Source: Anabaena cylindrica PCC 7122 (GTDB taxonomy: Bacteria; Cyanobacteriota; Cyanobacteriia; Cyanobacteriales; Nostocaceae). Taken from it: a DNA stretch of 64,000 nucleotides. Under the pieces are notes generated by a model. The model was not told where the DNA came from. It ran no database searches and saw only the letters and a program-made list of their open reading frames with translations. The position numbers and the translations under genes were made by a program. This document shows, piece after piece, positions 45,108 through 53,893 of the stretch. Location of the stretch: contig NC_019771.1 in NCBI RefSeq assembly GCF_000317695.1, forward strand, positions 4,082,001 to 4,146,000, written 5' to 3'. How positions within the stretch are numbered: the first letter of the stretch is position 1; every line of letters begins with the position of its first letter.

Positions 45108-46055
45108 ATGACTAAAATTACTGTTTGTATCCCTACTTTTAATCGCGTTCAACTTCTACCTTACGCAATTGAAAGTGTTCTCAATCAATCTGAGCAAGAT
45201 TTTGAGTTAATTATTTGTGATGACGGTTCTAGTGATGACACACCGGATTTGATGTCACAATACACAGATAACCGTATTAAATATATTCGTCATCCGCAAA
45301 ATATCGGCAAAAGTAATAATATGCGTTCAGGCTTTGATGCGGCCAGTGGTAAATATTTTATTAAATTTGATGATGATGATCGGTTAACACCTAATTTTTT
45401 ATCACAGACTGCGGCGATATTAGAACAAGATTCTAGTATTGATTTTGTGGGTACAGACCATTGGATAATTGATATTAATAACATTCGGGATGAGGAAGCA
45501 ACTCAAGAAAATTCTCATCGTTGGGGTAGGAAAAATTTACCAGCAGGTATGGTAGATAATTTATTAGAAGTTGTGTTTGTGCGCCAAAGTTTTCAAATTG
45601 GAGCAACTTTGTTTCGCCGTAAAACTTTGCAAGAATTAGGTTTTATGATGCCTAATTGGCAAAATTGCGAAGATAATGATTTATTTGTGCGGTTAGCTGT
45701 AGCTGGGAAAAAGGGTTATTATTTACCAGAATTATTAATGGAATATCGGGTTCATGCAGAACAGCAGGGTATTAATCGAGCTATTCCTTATTTATTTGAT
45801 AAAATCCGATATTTAGAAAGTTATAAGTTTGAGTTTGAGAAATTAGAGAAGATTAGGAAAAGTCGTCTAGCAGAATCGCAGTTGTTTTTAGGTTTGCGTT
45901 TGATTGAAAAGGGTGAGACTCAAAAGGGAAGAGAGTTAGTTTTGGCTGGTAAGTCTTGTTCTACTGCTAAGGCTTGGACTGGTTTAAGTTTATCTTTTTT
46001 ACCTGTTGGGTTAAGAGGTTGGGGGTTTAATTTTTTACGCCAAGTGCGGGGGTGA
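45108..46055 (+). CDS. Glycosyltransferase family 2
   Basis: The 315-residue GT-A enzyme starts with TKITVCIPTFNRVQLLPYAIESVLNQ, has the nucleotide-binding IICDDGSSDDTPDL, and the DXD-type metal site KYFIKFDDDDRLTP. The catalytic base region is NCEDNDLFVRLAVAGKKGYYLPE. The C-terminal third (about 225-315) is helical and arginine/lysine-rich. It probably works with the neighbouring GT4 enzyme in cell-surface polysaccharide synthesis; acceptor and sugar are unknown. It converges on the ParB-like gene with a 36-base gap. Confidence 0.92.
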   Translation: MTKITVCIPTFNRVQLLPYAIESVLNQSEQDFELIICDDGSSDDTPDLMSQYTDNRIKYIRHPQNIGKSNNMRSGFDAASGKYFIKFDDDDRLTPNFLSQTAAILEQDSSIDFVGTDHWIIDINNIRDEEATQENSHRWGRKNLPAGMVDNLLEVVFVRQSFQIGATLFRRKTLQELGFMMPNWQNCEDNDLFVRLAVAGKKGYYLPELLMEYRVHAEQQGINRAIPYLFDKIRYLESYKFEFEKLEKIRKSRLAESQLFLGLRLIEKGETQKGRELVLAGKSCSTAKAWTGLSLSFLPVGLRGWGFNFLRQVRG

Positions 46056-46091
46056 TGTTTCGCGCAAAGGCGCAGAGGAAGAGAAGGTTAA

Positions 46092-47057
46092 CTATTCCGT
46101 GCGTATATCTGCGACATCTTTTAGTTTTTGGTAAGTCCCATTGGCAAAGTTTTTAATCTTATGCTGTCCAGATTTAGTTGATTTTTGAAGATTTTCCCAG
46201 GTTAAAGTTCTACCTGATTGTTGCCAATACTTAATCGCGTCTAATACTCCTTTTATGTGATTATCATTATTTACTTTAGCCTCTTTTAAAGCACTCTTAA
46301 TTTCATCATTTGTTGCTGTTAATAAATTAAACTTTTGTGGAGGTGGCGGAGGTATCAGTTGTTCAACCAGAGTAGTCAGTTTTTCAACAGCAGATAAAAG
46401 ATGGTCTAGTCTATTTTCAATGACATTGATATTTTCAGTAGAATGCGATTTTTCTATATTAGTAGGAGAATTAGATGGAACTTTTTTAATAAATGTAGTA
46501 ACTGCTTCAAAAGCAGATAACAAATTTTCAATTTTACTTTCAATTACTCTCAAATTATCATCAGAATCATACTTTGCTGCATTACGAGCAGGGTTAGAAA
46601 CTAATTGGTTTATCATTGCATAAATTGGTTTCAGTTTTTGCTCAATTAAGCTACCAATATCTACTTCTTCAGGTTCAATTTTTTCACCGGAATTTATATT
46701 ACCAAGCAACTGTTGCATTTCTTGTTTAACAGCAACAGCTTGTTCATCAGTCAGATCAAATACCCAAACCCAAAGTTTCTCTATGTCAATTTCTTTAGCA
46801 ACCAAACACCAATCAGCACCATAGACAACTTCATACTCTTCTTCTTCAGTATATTCTTCGGTACGACGCACAATTAAAGGAATTAAGTTAGTACCTTGTT
46901 GCGTAAGACTGTTCTTTAAATAGTTTTGCTTTTCCAAAGAAACTTCTACAATTTCATACGCTGGTACAGCAATCTGGAAAGTGTAAATTTGTCCGTGGGA
47001 AATTGGCTTAATGCGTAAATAGTCAACAATGCGAGCATGGCGTTCTGCTGCGTCCAT
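46092..47057 (-). CDS. ParB-like protein paired with nuclease-ParA fusion
   Basis: The 321-residue protein has a ParB/Srx-like N-terminal part at about 20-115: EVSLEKQNYLKNSLTQQGTNLIPLIVRR, YEVVYGADWCLVAKEI (equivalent of the ParB EIIAGERRWRAA box but much altered), WVWVFDLTDEQAVAVKQEM. No helix-turn-helix of canonical ParB is evident. A middle region holds two similar helices (VIESKIENLLSAFEAVTTFI and VIENRLDHLLSAVEKLTTLV), then a Pro stretch and a helical C-terminal domain. It starts 3 bases after the nuclease-ParA stop, with AGGAG inside that gene's last codons, so the two are one operon and probably partners. Confidence 0.75.
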   Translation of the reverse strand: MDAAERHARIVDYLRIKPISHGQIYTFQIAVPAYEIVEVSLEKQNYLKNSLTQQGTNLIPLIVRRTEEYTEEEEYEVVYGADWCLVAKEIDIEKLWVWVFDLTDEQAVAVKQEMQQLLGNINSGEKIEPEEVDIGSLIEQKLKPIYAMINQLVSNPARNAAKYDSDDNLRVIESKIENLLSAFEAVTTFIKKVPSNSPTNIEKSHSTENINVIENRLDHLLSAVEKLTTLVEQLIPPPPPQKFNLLTATNDEIKSALKEAKVNNDNHIKGVLDAIKYWQQSGRTLTWENLQKSTKSGQHKIKNFANGTYQKLKDVADIRTE

Positions 47058-47060
47058 CTT

Positions 47061-48584
47061 TTACTCCTGATGTTTATGTTTAGTAACAGAAACCAAATGT
47101 TTGGCTAATTGGGTATAGCATATAAAAGAATCTTGTGCAGATTCTTTATCTTTAGAACTTAATTCACGATCAAACTCTGCAAAACAAAGTGGATATCCTT
47201 TATTAGGTGTATTTGCAACTATACTCAGGTTGGGAATCCATGTATCTTGAGGAAATAATTCTACATTTTTACCATTAGATACCTTAGCTATAACCTCAGA
47301 AATTTGTTGTTTCATATTTTCAGCAATCTTAGGTGCTGCTCTATTATACATACTGACTGCAATACCTAAAATTGGCAAAATTTCATCTTTAGTTTCCTCA
47401 ACTGCAAAAGCTCTTTTAATAACATATTCTAATGCTCTGATCGGGTAAGGAGCTAACTGGGTAGGTATCAATACTCCTGATGAAGCCATTAATGAAATAG
47501 TATTAGCTTTACCAAAAGATGGCGGTGGATCAATTAAAACATAATCGTACTGATTACGATATTTCCTAAGCTTCTTTTCTAATACACGATCAATATCAGG
47601 TGTATTAACTAATGTCGCTTCCATATCACTCAAACGAATATGAGATGGAATAATATCTAGTTCAACATCATCCCATTGTTTATGAATAACTGTATCTTCT
47701 ACACTAGTTCTTGGTTCAGTCAGGAGATGGGTAATATCTTTCTTACCTTGCTGTTCCACATCATCTAAAGGATCTATTCCTAATCCCATTGTTAGGTTAG
47801 CCTGAGCATCAATATCAATTAGTAAAACCCGCTTACCCAACTTGTTAAGAGCCGCAGCAAGGTTAATAGTTGTTGTAGTTTTACCGACTCCACCTTTGTT
47901 ATTAAATACAGTAATAATCATTGCTTTCCGTTCTTCTGTAGTTTCTGGTATTAATGGTTTCTTTTCACTGGGTTCTTGTATTTGGGTGGGAGAAATCTTA
48001 CCTTTGTGAAATAAGCGCAACATATCTTCTTGCTCCACTGCTTTTGAGATTAAATTCAAAAAGTTCAATCGAACCTTTTGTTGATTTTTGTATAAACTAG
48101 CATTGAATGCTAAATAAGTGTTTTTGGATAAAATTCTGTAAAAAAAACTATTTTCATTAACCAACATAATTTGTGAATATTCACAAATTGTCGTGATCTT
48201 TTCTTCATAGTTATAAAATATACGAAATTCATAGCCGTTGGTTAATAGACCAAGAACAGCACCAGTTCGACGTATATAGTTATTAATTTGCCAAACACTG
48301 CGGGCAATATTCTTGTTTGGTGCTTTTACTTCGATAACTAAATAAGCTGGTTTTATTAAAGCTGAGTCTGGCTGACCTACTAAGAAGTCAAGCTTAGATT
48401 GTAGAACTACTACTTGAGACTGCCAATCTTCACTGCTGTAACCAAGGATACGCAATAGAGGAACTATAACCTTTTGCTCTACATCAGATTCGTTACTATT
48501 CGAGGTAATCGCTTGAAAAATGTTTTGCAGCTTAGAACCATAATCAGCAATCATACTAATACCGAGAGGCATCGAATTTTCCAA
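47061..48584 (-). CDS. Fusion of HsdR-N-like PD-(D/E)XK nuclease domain with ParA ATPase
   Basis: The 507-residue protein has two domains. Residues about 15-160 read like the N-terminal nuclease domain of type I restriction subunit HsdR: ESDVEQKVIVPLLRILGY, the acidic D66 in KLDFLVG and the E85-x-K87 pair in YLVIEVKAPNK, then INNYIRRTGAVLGLLTNGYEFRIFY. After a linker (about 190-220) comes a complete ParA/MinD ATPase with deviant Walker A KGGVGKTT (230-237), DIDAQANLTMGLG, YVLIDPPPSFGKAN and a C-terminal DNA-binding-type surface. Both active sites look intact. The ParB-like gene follows directly. The first ATG (MENSMPLGISM) is given; inner ATGs are possible. Confidence 0.85.
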   Translation of the reverse strand: MENSMPLGISMIADYGSKLQNIFQAITSNSNESDVEQKVIVPLLRILGYSSEDWQSQVVVLQSKLDFLVGQPDSALIKPAYLVIEVKAPNKNIARSVWQINNYIRRTGAVLGLLTNGYEFRIFYNYEEKITTICEYSQIMLVNENSFFYRILSKNTYLAFNASLYKNQQKVRLNFLNLISKAVEQEDMLRLFHKGKISPTQIQEPSEKKPLIPETTEERKAMIITVFNNKGGVGKTTTTINLAAALNKLGKRVLLIDIDAQANLTMGLGIDPLDDVEQQGKKDITHLLTEPRTSVEDTVIHKQWDDVELDIIPSHIRLSDMEATLVNTPDIDRVLEKKLRKYRNQYDYVLIDPPPSFGKANTISLMASSGVLIPTQLAPYPIRALEYVIKRAFAVEETKDEILPILGIAVSMYNRAAPKIAENMKQQISEVIAKVSNGKNVELFPQDTWIPNLSIVANTPNKGYPLCFAEFDRELSSKDKESAQDSFICYTQLAKHLVSVTKHKHQE

Positions 48585-48837
48585 TTATATATGATCATGC
48601 ATCTGATGTAAAAATTTTTGCCCCTACTATTCAGTAAAATGTAATATTGATTGTAATACGCAAGTCTACTGTCTAGTGGGAGGTACATCACTGTTATAAT
48701 CTGACTGCTTTCAGCGAGAGAATATCGCTAAAATAAATTTTTCACATCTTCCAAAAGACTAAATTAGCAAAAGTTAAAATCTATTAGATAATATGTACGC
48801 TACCTCAATGGGAAAGCGTCAGCAGAGGAATTAACCA

Positions 48838-49722
48838 ATGGGATATGTAATTGCAACTGCAAATATGAAAGGTGGTGTGGGTAAAACTACGCTTACGGTC
48901 AATATTGCTACTTGTTTAGCCAAAAATCACGGAAAAAAGGTACTTGTTTTAGATTTAGATAGTCAAATTAGTGCCACACTTAGTGTTATGTCACCAGTAG
49001 AGTTTGCTAAACGTCGCAAACAAAGAAAAACTTTTCGGTATTTAATAGATGAGATTATTAACCCTGATCCTAATGCTAAATTGACGATTCATGATATTGT
49101 TTATCCCCAAGTTTGTAATCTCCCAGGGTTGGATATGTTACCTGGTGATATTGACTTATATGATGAATTTGTTGTTTCGGAAATGCTACATAATCAGTCT
49201 GTAGCTTTGGGTGAAAATGACTTTGAAACTATTTGGAATCGCTTTGAAAGAGTTTTAATTAGAGATATTCTCAAACCAGTGCGTGATGAATATGATTTTA
49301 TTCTCTTAGATTGCGCCCCTGGTTATAATCTCATGACTCGTAGTGCTTTAGCTACAAGTGATTTTTATATTCTCCCAGCTAAACCAGAACCGTTGTCTGT
49401 GGTAGGAATTCAACTGTTAGAAAGACGTATTGCCCAATTAAAAGATAGTCATGAACATGAAGCAAAGATAGATATCAAAATGTTAGGAATTGTCTTTAGT
49501 ATGTACAGTTCTAATTTATTGAATGGTAGATATTATAAACAGGTAATGCACCGGGTTGTAGAAGATTTTGGTGTTGAGAAAATCTGTAAAGCACAAATTC
49601 CAGTTGATGTAAATGTGGCTAAGGCTGTTGATAGTTTTATGCCTGTTTCTTTGCTGAGTCCAAATACTGCTGGTTCTAAGGCTTTTATGCAATTGACTCA
49701 GGAATTGTTGCAGAAGTTGTAA
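48838..49722 (+). CDS. ParA family ATPase, stand-alone
   Basis: The 294-residue ATPase starts directly with its deviant Walker A: MGYVIATANMKGGVGKTTLT (Lys11, Lys16). Walker A' is LVLDLDSQISATLSVM, Walker B YDFILLDCAPGYNLMT, and the C-terminus has the usual PVDVNVAKAVDSFMPV region. It should dimerise on ATP and bind DNA non-specifically. No ParB gene follows it. It is divergent from the nuclease-ParA/ParB-like operon across 253 bases that must hold both promoters, so it may belong to the same module or be a chromosome-type ParA that is only adjacent. Confidence 0.9.
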   Translation: MGYVIATANMKGGVGKTTLTVNIATCLAKNHGKKVLVLDLDSQISATLSVMSPVEFAKRRKQRKTFRYLIDEIINPDPNAKLTIHDIVYPQVCNLPGLDMLPGDIDLYDEFVVSEMLHNQSVALGENDFETIWNRFERVLIRDILKPVRDEYDFILLDCAPGYNLMTRSALATSDFYILPAKPEPLSVVGIQLLERRIAQLKDSHEHEAKIDIKMLGIVFSMYSSNLLNGRYYKQVMHRVVEDFGVEKICKAQIPVDVNVAKAVDSFMPVSLLSPNTAGSKAFMQLTQELLQKL

Positions 49723-49737
49723 GAAGGTTGAAATTAT

Positions 49738-49763
49738 AGAGGCGTTTGATCAAGCGTCTCTAT
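49738..49763 (+). terminator. Hairpin after the stand-alone parA
   Basis: TAGAGGCG and CGTCTCTA pair over 8 bases with one G-T pair and a 10-base loop, 16 bases after the stop. The following sequence is only weakly T-rich. Confidence 0.4.
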
Positions 49764-49849
49764 TAAGGTTGAAGATAGGAAGAAAGAATTAACCGCAGAT
49801 GGACGCAGATAATTTTGTAATTTGTTATAGTAGGAAATGCTATGATTAA

Positions 49850-50404
49850 TTACCAAATTTCTCTTAAGTCTAAAACAAATCCCGGTAAAATATTTTCACC
49901 GTTTAATGTTTTTGGATTATCTAATTCTTCCACAAGTTGGTCAGGACGATAAATAAATACTTTCCGTTGTTTTCTATCGAGTAACCAACCTAATTTAACA
50001 CCATTTTCAATATACTCTTGCATCTTTTCTTGTAATGTTTTTAAACTATCTGTTTCTGAACGCAATTCAACAACAAAATCAGGACAAATAGGTGCAAATT
50101 TCTTTCTTTGTTCTACTGGTATTGCTTCCCATCTGGCTTTATTTATCCATGCTGCATCGGTCGAACGCACTGCACCATTCGGTAAGGTAAAACCGCCGCT
50201 AGAACCAAAACCTACTCCTGTACTATCTTGCTTTGTCCAAATACCTAATTCACCAATTAAATTAAAATTACGTTCACCTGTTTCTGAATCTGTAGGTGAC
50301 ATAATTAATAAATCTCCCAGGTGATTACGTTCAATTCTCAAATCACGGTTTAATTGACAGAAATCAAAAAATTGATCATCAGTCATGATGATATTTGGTT
50401 GCAT
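49850..50404 (-). CDS. Uma2 family (DUF820) endonuclease-like protein
   Basis: The 184-residue protein starts at MQPNIIMTDDQFFDFCQLN, the usual start of this Uma2 subfamily. The core shows LIMSPTDSETGERNFNLIGEL, STDAAWI, the PD-(D/E)XK residues in CPDFVVELRSETDSLKTLQEKMQEYIENG and LGWLLDRKQRKVFIYRP. The frame extends 29 codons further upstream, but that part lies in a dispersed palindromic repeat and is rejected. Unlike the other two Uma2 proteins of this window it has no coiled-coil tail, and it is closer to the family's prototype. Function is unknown. Confidence 0.88.
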   Translation of the reverse strand: MQPNIIMTDDQFFDFCQLNRDLRIERNHLGDLLIMSPTDSETGERNFNLIGELGIWTKQDSTGVGFGSSGGFTLPNGAVRSTDAAWINKARWEAIPVEQRKKFAPICPDFVVELRSETDSLKTLQEKMQEYIENGVKLGWLLDRKQRKVFIYRPDQLVEELDNPKTLNGENILPGFVLDLREIW

Positions 50405-50443
50405 TTTTAGAATTATTGGAACGAACCACAGAGACACAGAGAA

Positions 50444-50484
50444 GCCAGTGCGTTGCGGGGGTTCCCCCCGTTGTAGCAACTGGC
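50444..50484. repeat. Dispersed imperfect palindrome
   Basis: GCCAGT and ACTGGC enclose a GC-rich inner hairpin around CGGGGGTTCCCCCCG. It is upstream of the Uma2 gene and accounts for the false N-terminal extension of its frame. Confidence 0.75.
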
Positions 50485-50539
50485 GCGACACAGAGAAATG
50501 AGGGTTTATAAATACTTTGCGTTGGTCTTGATTTTGTAA

Positions 50540-50560
50540 GGGTTTAGCAGTGCTAAACCC
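50540..50560. repeat. Perfect 9-bp stem-loop downstream of ileS
   Basis: GGGTTTAGC and GCTAAACCC enclose AGT, 17 bases beyond the ileS stop on the minus strand. It could terminate ileS transcripts, although no strong T-run follows; similar palindromes are dispersed in related genomes. Confidence 0.6.
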
Positions 50561-50576
50561 CTACCCCTACATGATT

Positions 50577-53459
50577 TTAAAATTCCCCAGCTAAAGCAGG
50601 AACACAGCGTTCACACAATAGGGGGTGTTCCGCAGATTCGCCAACATGGGTAGAATAGTTCCAACAGCGATCGCACTTTTGACCATCTGCGTTTACTATT
50701 GCTATAGTCCAGTCTTCTGTGGTTGCTGTATATTTCAATCCTTGGAGTCCCTCAGCAGAATCTAAAATTTCCACTTGGGAAGTCAGCAATAAATACCGCA
50801 GTTCATCAATACCGTTACCGCTAACAGGGTTAAAGGCTTTGATAGCATCGTTTAACTGTTTGTGAGGGATATGAATCAAAGCTTTCGCTTCCAGGGAAGA
50901 ACCGATTAATTTTTCTATCCGCGCTTGTTCCAAAACCTTATTAACATCGTTGCGGAGTGTACGCAGAGTGTCCCAAAATTCGGCTAAATCTTCATTTTCC
51001 CATTCATCATCTACCTGCACCCAACCAGCCTCAAACACTGACTTATAGGCTGTTTTGTAGGGGATAAATTGCCAGATATCCTCAGCAGTATGACATAAAA
51101 CTGGTGCGATCGCTCTTGCTAAATTCTCCAAAGCAATCTGCAACACCGTTTGACAACTGCGACGACGGAAAGCATCAGTAGAACTGATATACAATCTATC
51201 CTTGGCAACATCTAAATAGAAATTCGACAAATCCACAACACAGAAATTCTGCACCGTTTGGAAAAATCGGAAAAACTGAAAACTATCAAAAGCTTCCGTT
51301 ACCTCATTAAACACCTCACGAATGCGGTGCAGCATATACTTATCCAAATCTGGCAAATCTGCAAAAGCCACAGCATCCTTTTGAGGATCAAAATCATGCA
51401 AACTACCCAACAAAAACCGTGCCGTATTGCGAATCTTATTCCGTACATCAGCTAATTGCTTGATGATGTTATTACCCAAACGCACATCACCAGAATAATC
51501 TACCGAAGAAACCCACAACCGCAACACATCAGCACCATAAGCTGGTTGTTGTTTTTGATTACTACCACCTTGAATCATCAATTGAGGATCAACCACATTC
51601 CCCACCGACTTACTCATTTTTCGTCCATTTTCATCCAAAACGAAACCATGAGTTAAAACCGTTTTGTAAGGTGCAATGCCATTAACAGCCACACTCGTTA
51701 ACAAACTCGATTGAAACCAGCCTCGGTGTTGGTCAGAACCTTCCAAATACATATCCACAGGATAGCATAACTCCGGTCTTTGCTTGGCTACCGCTGCCCA
51801 AGAAGAACCAGAATCAAACCAGACATCCATTGTATCCGTACCTCTGCGGTAAGTTTTGCCATTATTACGATATGCTTCTGGTAATAACTCAGCGATCGAC
51901 AACTCCCACCAAGCATCAGAACCTTTCTCAGCAAAGATAGCTTGAACGTGGTTAATGGTTTCCGCATTCAGCAAAACTTCACCAGTTGCATCATCATAAA
52001 ACACCGGAATAGGAACACCCCAAGAACGCTGACGAGAGATACACCAATCTGATCTTTCCGCTATCATAGGGGTGATGCGGTTTTCACCTTGAGCGGGAAT
52101 CCAACGCACAGATGCGATCGCTTTTAAAGCATCTTCCCTAAAACCGGCCACAGAAGCAAACCATTGTTCAGTAGCGCGGAAAATCGTTGGTTTTTTCGTT
52201 CTCCAATCATAAGGATACTTGTGAGGATAAGCTTCCTCCTTCAACAGAGAACCCGCTTCACTCAAAGCATCAATAATCGCTTGATTCCCATCACCCAAAA
52301 CATTCAAGCCAGCAAACTTACCAGCCTCATCCGTAAAATTCCCACTATCATCAACAGGAGCAAGAATCGGCAAACCGTAACGCTGACCAACAATGTAGTC
52401 CTCTTGACCATGACCAGGCGCAGTATGAACCAACCCAGTCCCCGACTCAGTAGTGATATAATCGCCACCAACCACCACCAGACTTTCACGGTCAAAAAGA
52501 GGATGACGGTAAGTAGTCCCTTCCAAATCCTTCCCTGCGAATTTGGCTTTTACCGTTAACTCACTATCCAAAACCGCAGCCAACCTTTCCACCAACTCAG
52601 CAGCAACAATCAGATACTTGCATCCTCTCTGAGCCTCCGCGTCTCTGCGTGAGACCTCCACCACCGCATATTCCAACGCACCATTCACAGCCACAGCCAA
52701 ATTACCGGGAATAGTCCAGGGAGTAGTAGTCCACACAGCCACACCCAAATCAGGCAAGAAAGCATCCAAACTAGCCTTTAACCCTTCGGAAACCTTCACC
52801 ACCGGAAAAGCGGCATAAATACTTCGAGAAACGTGACCTTCAGGATATTCTAACTCCGCTTCAGCCAAAGCCGTTTTAGAACTAGGACTCCAATGCACCG
52901 GCTTTAAACCGCGATAGATATAACCTTTGAGGAACATTTCCCCAAAAACGCCAATTTGCGCCGCTTCGTATTCAGGCTTTAAAGTCAAATAAGGATTTTC
53001 CCAATCACCCCAAATCCCATAGCGTTTAAAGCTTTCTCGTTGTTCGTCTACGGTCTTTAGTGCGAAGTCTTTCGCTTTTTGACGCAATTGCAAAGGAGTG
53101 AGATTTTGCCGTTCTGCCTGCTTCATATTTTGCAGAACTTTCAACTCAATCGGCAATCCGTGACAATCCCAACCAGGAACGTAGCGAATTTTACGACCTT
53201 GTAATAGATGGTAACGGTTAATAATATCTTTGAGAATCTTATTTAAGGCATGACCAATATGCAACTGACCGTTAGCATAGGGAGGCCCATCGTGCAGTAT
53301 AAATAATTCGCCGGGGTTTTCTTCAGAGAGGCGAGAATAAATGTTGTTTTCTTCCCAGAATTTTTGGATTTCGGGTTCGCGCTTGATTGCGTTTGCCCGC
53401 ATATCGAAGTTAGTCTTGGGTAAATTGACGGTATCTTTGTATTGTCCGGGTTCAGTCAC
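50577..53459 (-). CDS. ileS: Isoleucine-tRNA ligase
   Basis: The 960-residue class Ia synthetase charges tRNA-Ile with isoleucine. The HIGH motif appears in HDGPPYANGQLHIGHALNK, the KMSKS motif in NGRKMSKSVGNVVDPQ, the CP1 editing region in AVWTTTPWTIPGNLAVAVN, and a C-terminal zinc module in CDRCWNYSTHVG...LLCERCVPAL. The start is GTG at 53,459; no in-frame ATG precedes it and the cyanobacterial IleS begins at this residue (MTEPGQYKDTVNLP). Inside the editing domain, about 12 residues (VSRRDAEAQRGC region, bases 52,624-52,655) appear to be coded by an extragenic dispersed repeat inserted in frame. Confidence 0.97.
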   Translation of the reverse strand: MTEPGQYKDTVNLPKTNFDMRANAIKREPEIQKFWEENNIYSRLSEENPGELFILHDGPPYANGQLHIGHALNKILKDIINRYHLLQGRKIRYVPGWDCHGLPIELKVLQNMKQAERQNLTPLQLRQKAKDFALKTVDEQRESFKRYGIWGDWENPYLTLKPEYEAAQIGVFGEMFLKGYIYRGLKPVHWSPSSKTALAEAELEYPEGHVSRSIYAAFPVVKVSEGLKASLDAFLPDLGVAVWTTTPWTIPGNLAVAVNGALEYAVVEVSRRDAEAQRGCKYLIVAAELVERLAAVLDSELTVKAKFAGKDLEGTTYRHPLFDRESLVVVGGDYITTESGTGLVHTAPGHGQEDYIVGQRYGLPILAPVDDSGNFTDEAGKFAGLNVLGDGNQAIIDALSEAGSLLKEEAYPHKYPYDWRTKKPTIFRATEQWFASVAGFREDALKAIASVRWIPAQGENRITPMIAERSDWCISRQRSWGVPIPVFYDDATGEVLLNAETINHVQAIFAEKGSDAWWELSIAELLPEAYRNNGKTYRRGTDTMDVWFDSGSSWAAVAKQRPELCYPVDMYLEGSDQHRGWFQSSLLTSVAVNGIAPYKTVLTHGFVLDENGRKMSKSVGNVVDPQLMIQGGSNQKQQPAYGADVLRLWVSSVDYSGDVRLGNNIIKQLADVRNKIRNTARFLLGSLHDFDPQKDAVAFADLPDLDKYMLHRIREVFNEVTEAFDSFQFFRFFQTVQNFCVVDLSNFYLDVAKDRLYISSTDAFRRRSCQTVLQIALENLARAIAPVLCHTAEDIWQFIPYKTAYKSVFEAGWVQVDDEWENEDLAEFWDTLRTLRNDVNKVLEQARIEKLIGSSLEAKALIHIPHKQLNDAIKAFNPVSGNGIDELRYLLLTSQVEILDSAEGLQGLKYTATTEDWTIAIVNADGQKCDRCWNYSTHVGESAEHPLLCERCVPALAGEF
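52624..52655 (-). repeat. Extragenic-type repeat inserted in frame within ileS
   Basis: The segment coding for SRRDAEAQRG reads CGCAGAGACGCGGAGGC on the gene's strand, a sequence otherwise seen between genes in cyanobacteria (compare AAAGACGCAGAG near 8,028). It keeps the ileS frame open. Confidence 0.6.
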
Positions 53460-53505
53460 AGTTTCATGCCTAAGATATGTTTGCAGTTATTTGATCAATT
53501 ATAAG

Positions 53506-53548
53506 TCGTAGGTTGGGTTGAGAAAACCCAACAACGCTTATTGGTATT
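53506..53548. repeat. Half copy of the GTAGGTTGGGTTGA element
   Basis: This sequence shares GTAGGTTGGGTTGA, AACCCAACA and TTGGTATTTT with the complete element at 56,491-56,577 but lacks its right arm. It lies upstream of the VapB-like gene. Confidence 0.7.
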
Positions 53549-53608
53549 TTGGAGTTAATCTTTTGTTTTTGCAGGTTTACAATATATAAAGTTACCCACA
53601 ATAAACCT

Positions 53609-53893
53609 ATGACGCTAACCCTCAGCTTACCACCAGAATTAGAACAGTATTTAATACAGGAAGCACAACAGCAAGGACTTTCTGTGGAAACTTATACATT
53701 GGGTCTGATCCAAAAATCTATTCTACAAAAAGAAAAACAATTGAAAATAGTTAATGTACTTCAGTCTTGGATAGATGAAAGTGATGAACAAGAACAGCAA
53801 GAAACAGGAGAATATTTAATTAATGCTTTAGATGAAAATCGGTTATCCAATCGTCAATTATTTCCAGTTGAATTAAAAGGTGTAACTTGGTGA
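53609..53893 (+). CDS. VapB-like antitoxin
   Basis: The 94-residue protein from the ATG at 53,609 (MTLTLSLPPELEQYLIQEA). The N-terminal TLSLPPELEQYLIQEAQQQGLSVETYTLGLI is a ribbon-helix-helix-like DNA-binding module. The C-terminal half is acidic (VLQSWIDESDEQEQQET) and would wrap the toxin. The frame opens 20 codons earlier in intergenic repeat sequence, which is rejected as a start. Its stop overlaps the GTG start of the PIN-domain gene by 4 bases (GTGA), the usual type II toxin-antitoxin arrangement. It should neutralise the toxin and repress its own operon. Confidence 0.83.
   Translation: MTLTLSLPPELEQYLIQEAQQQGLSVETYTLGLIQKSILQKEKQLKIVNVLQSWIDESDEQEQQETGEYLINALDENRLSNRQLFPVELKGVTW

Noticed and set aside
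48585..48837. parS-like centromere site between the divergent ParA genes
   Set aside because: Short palindromes such as ATGATCAT occur near 48,592, but nothing like a repeated or 16-base parS palindrome was found.
50405..50491. 29-codon extension of the Uma2 protein at 49,850
   Set aside because: It is translated palindromic repeat; the family starts at the inner methionine.
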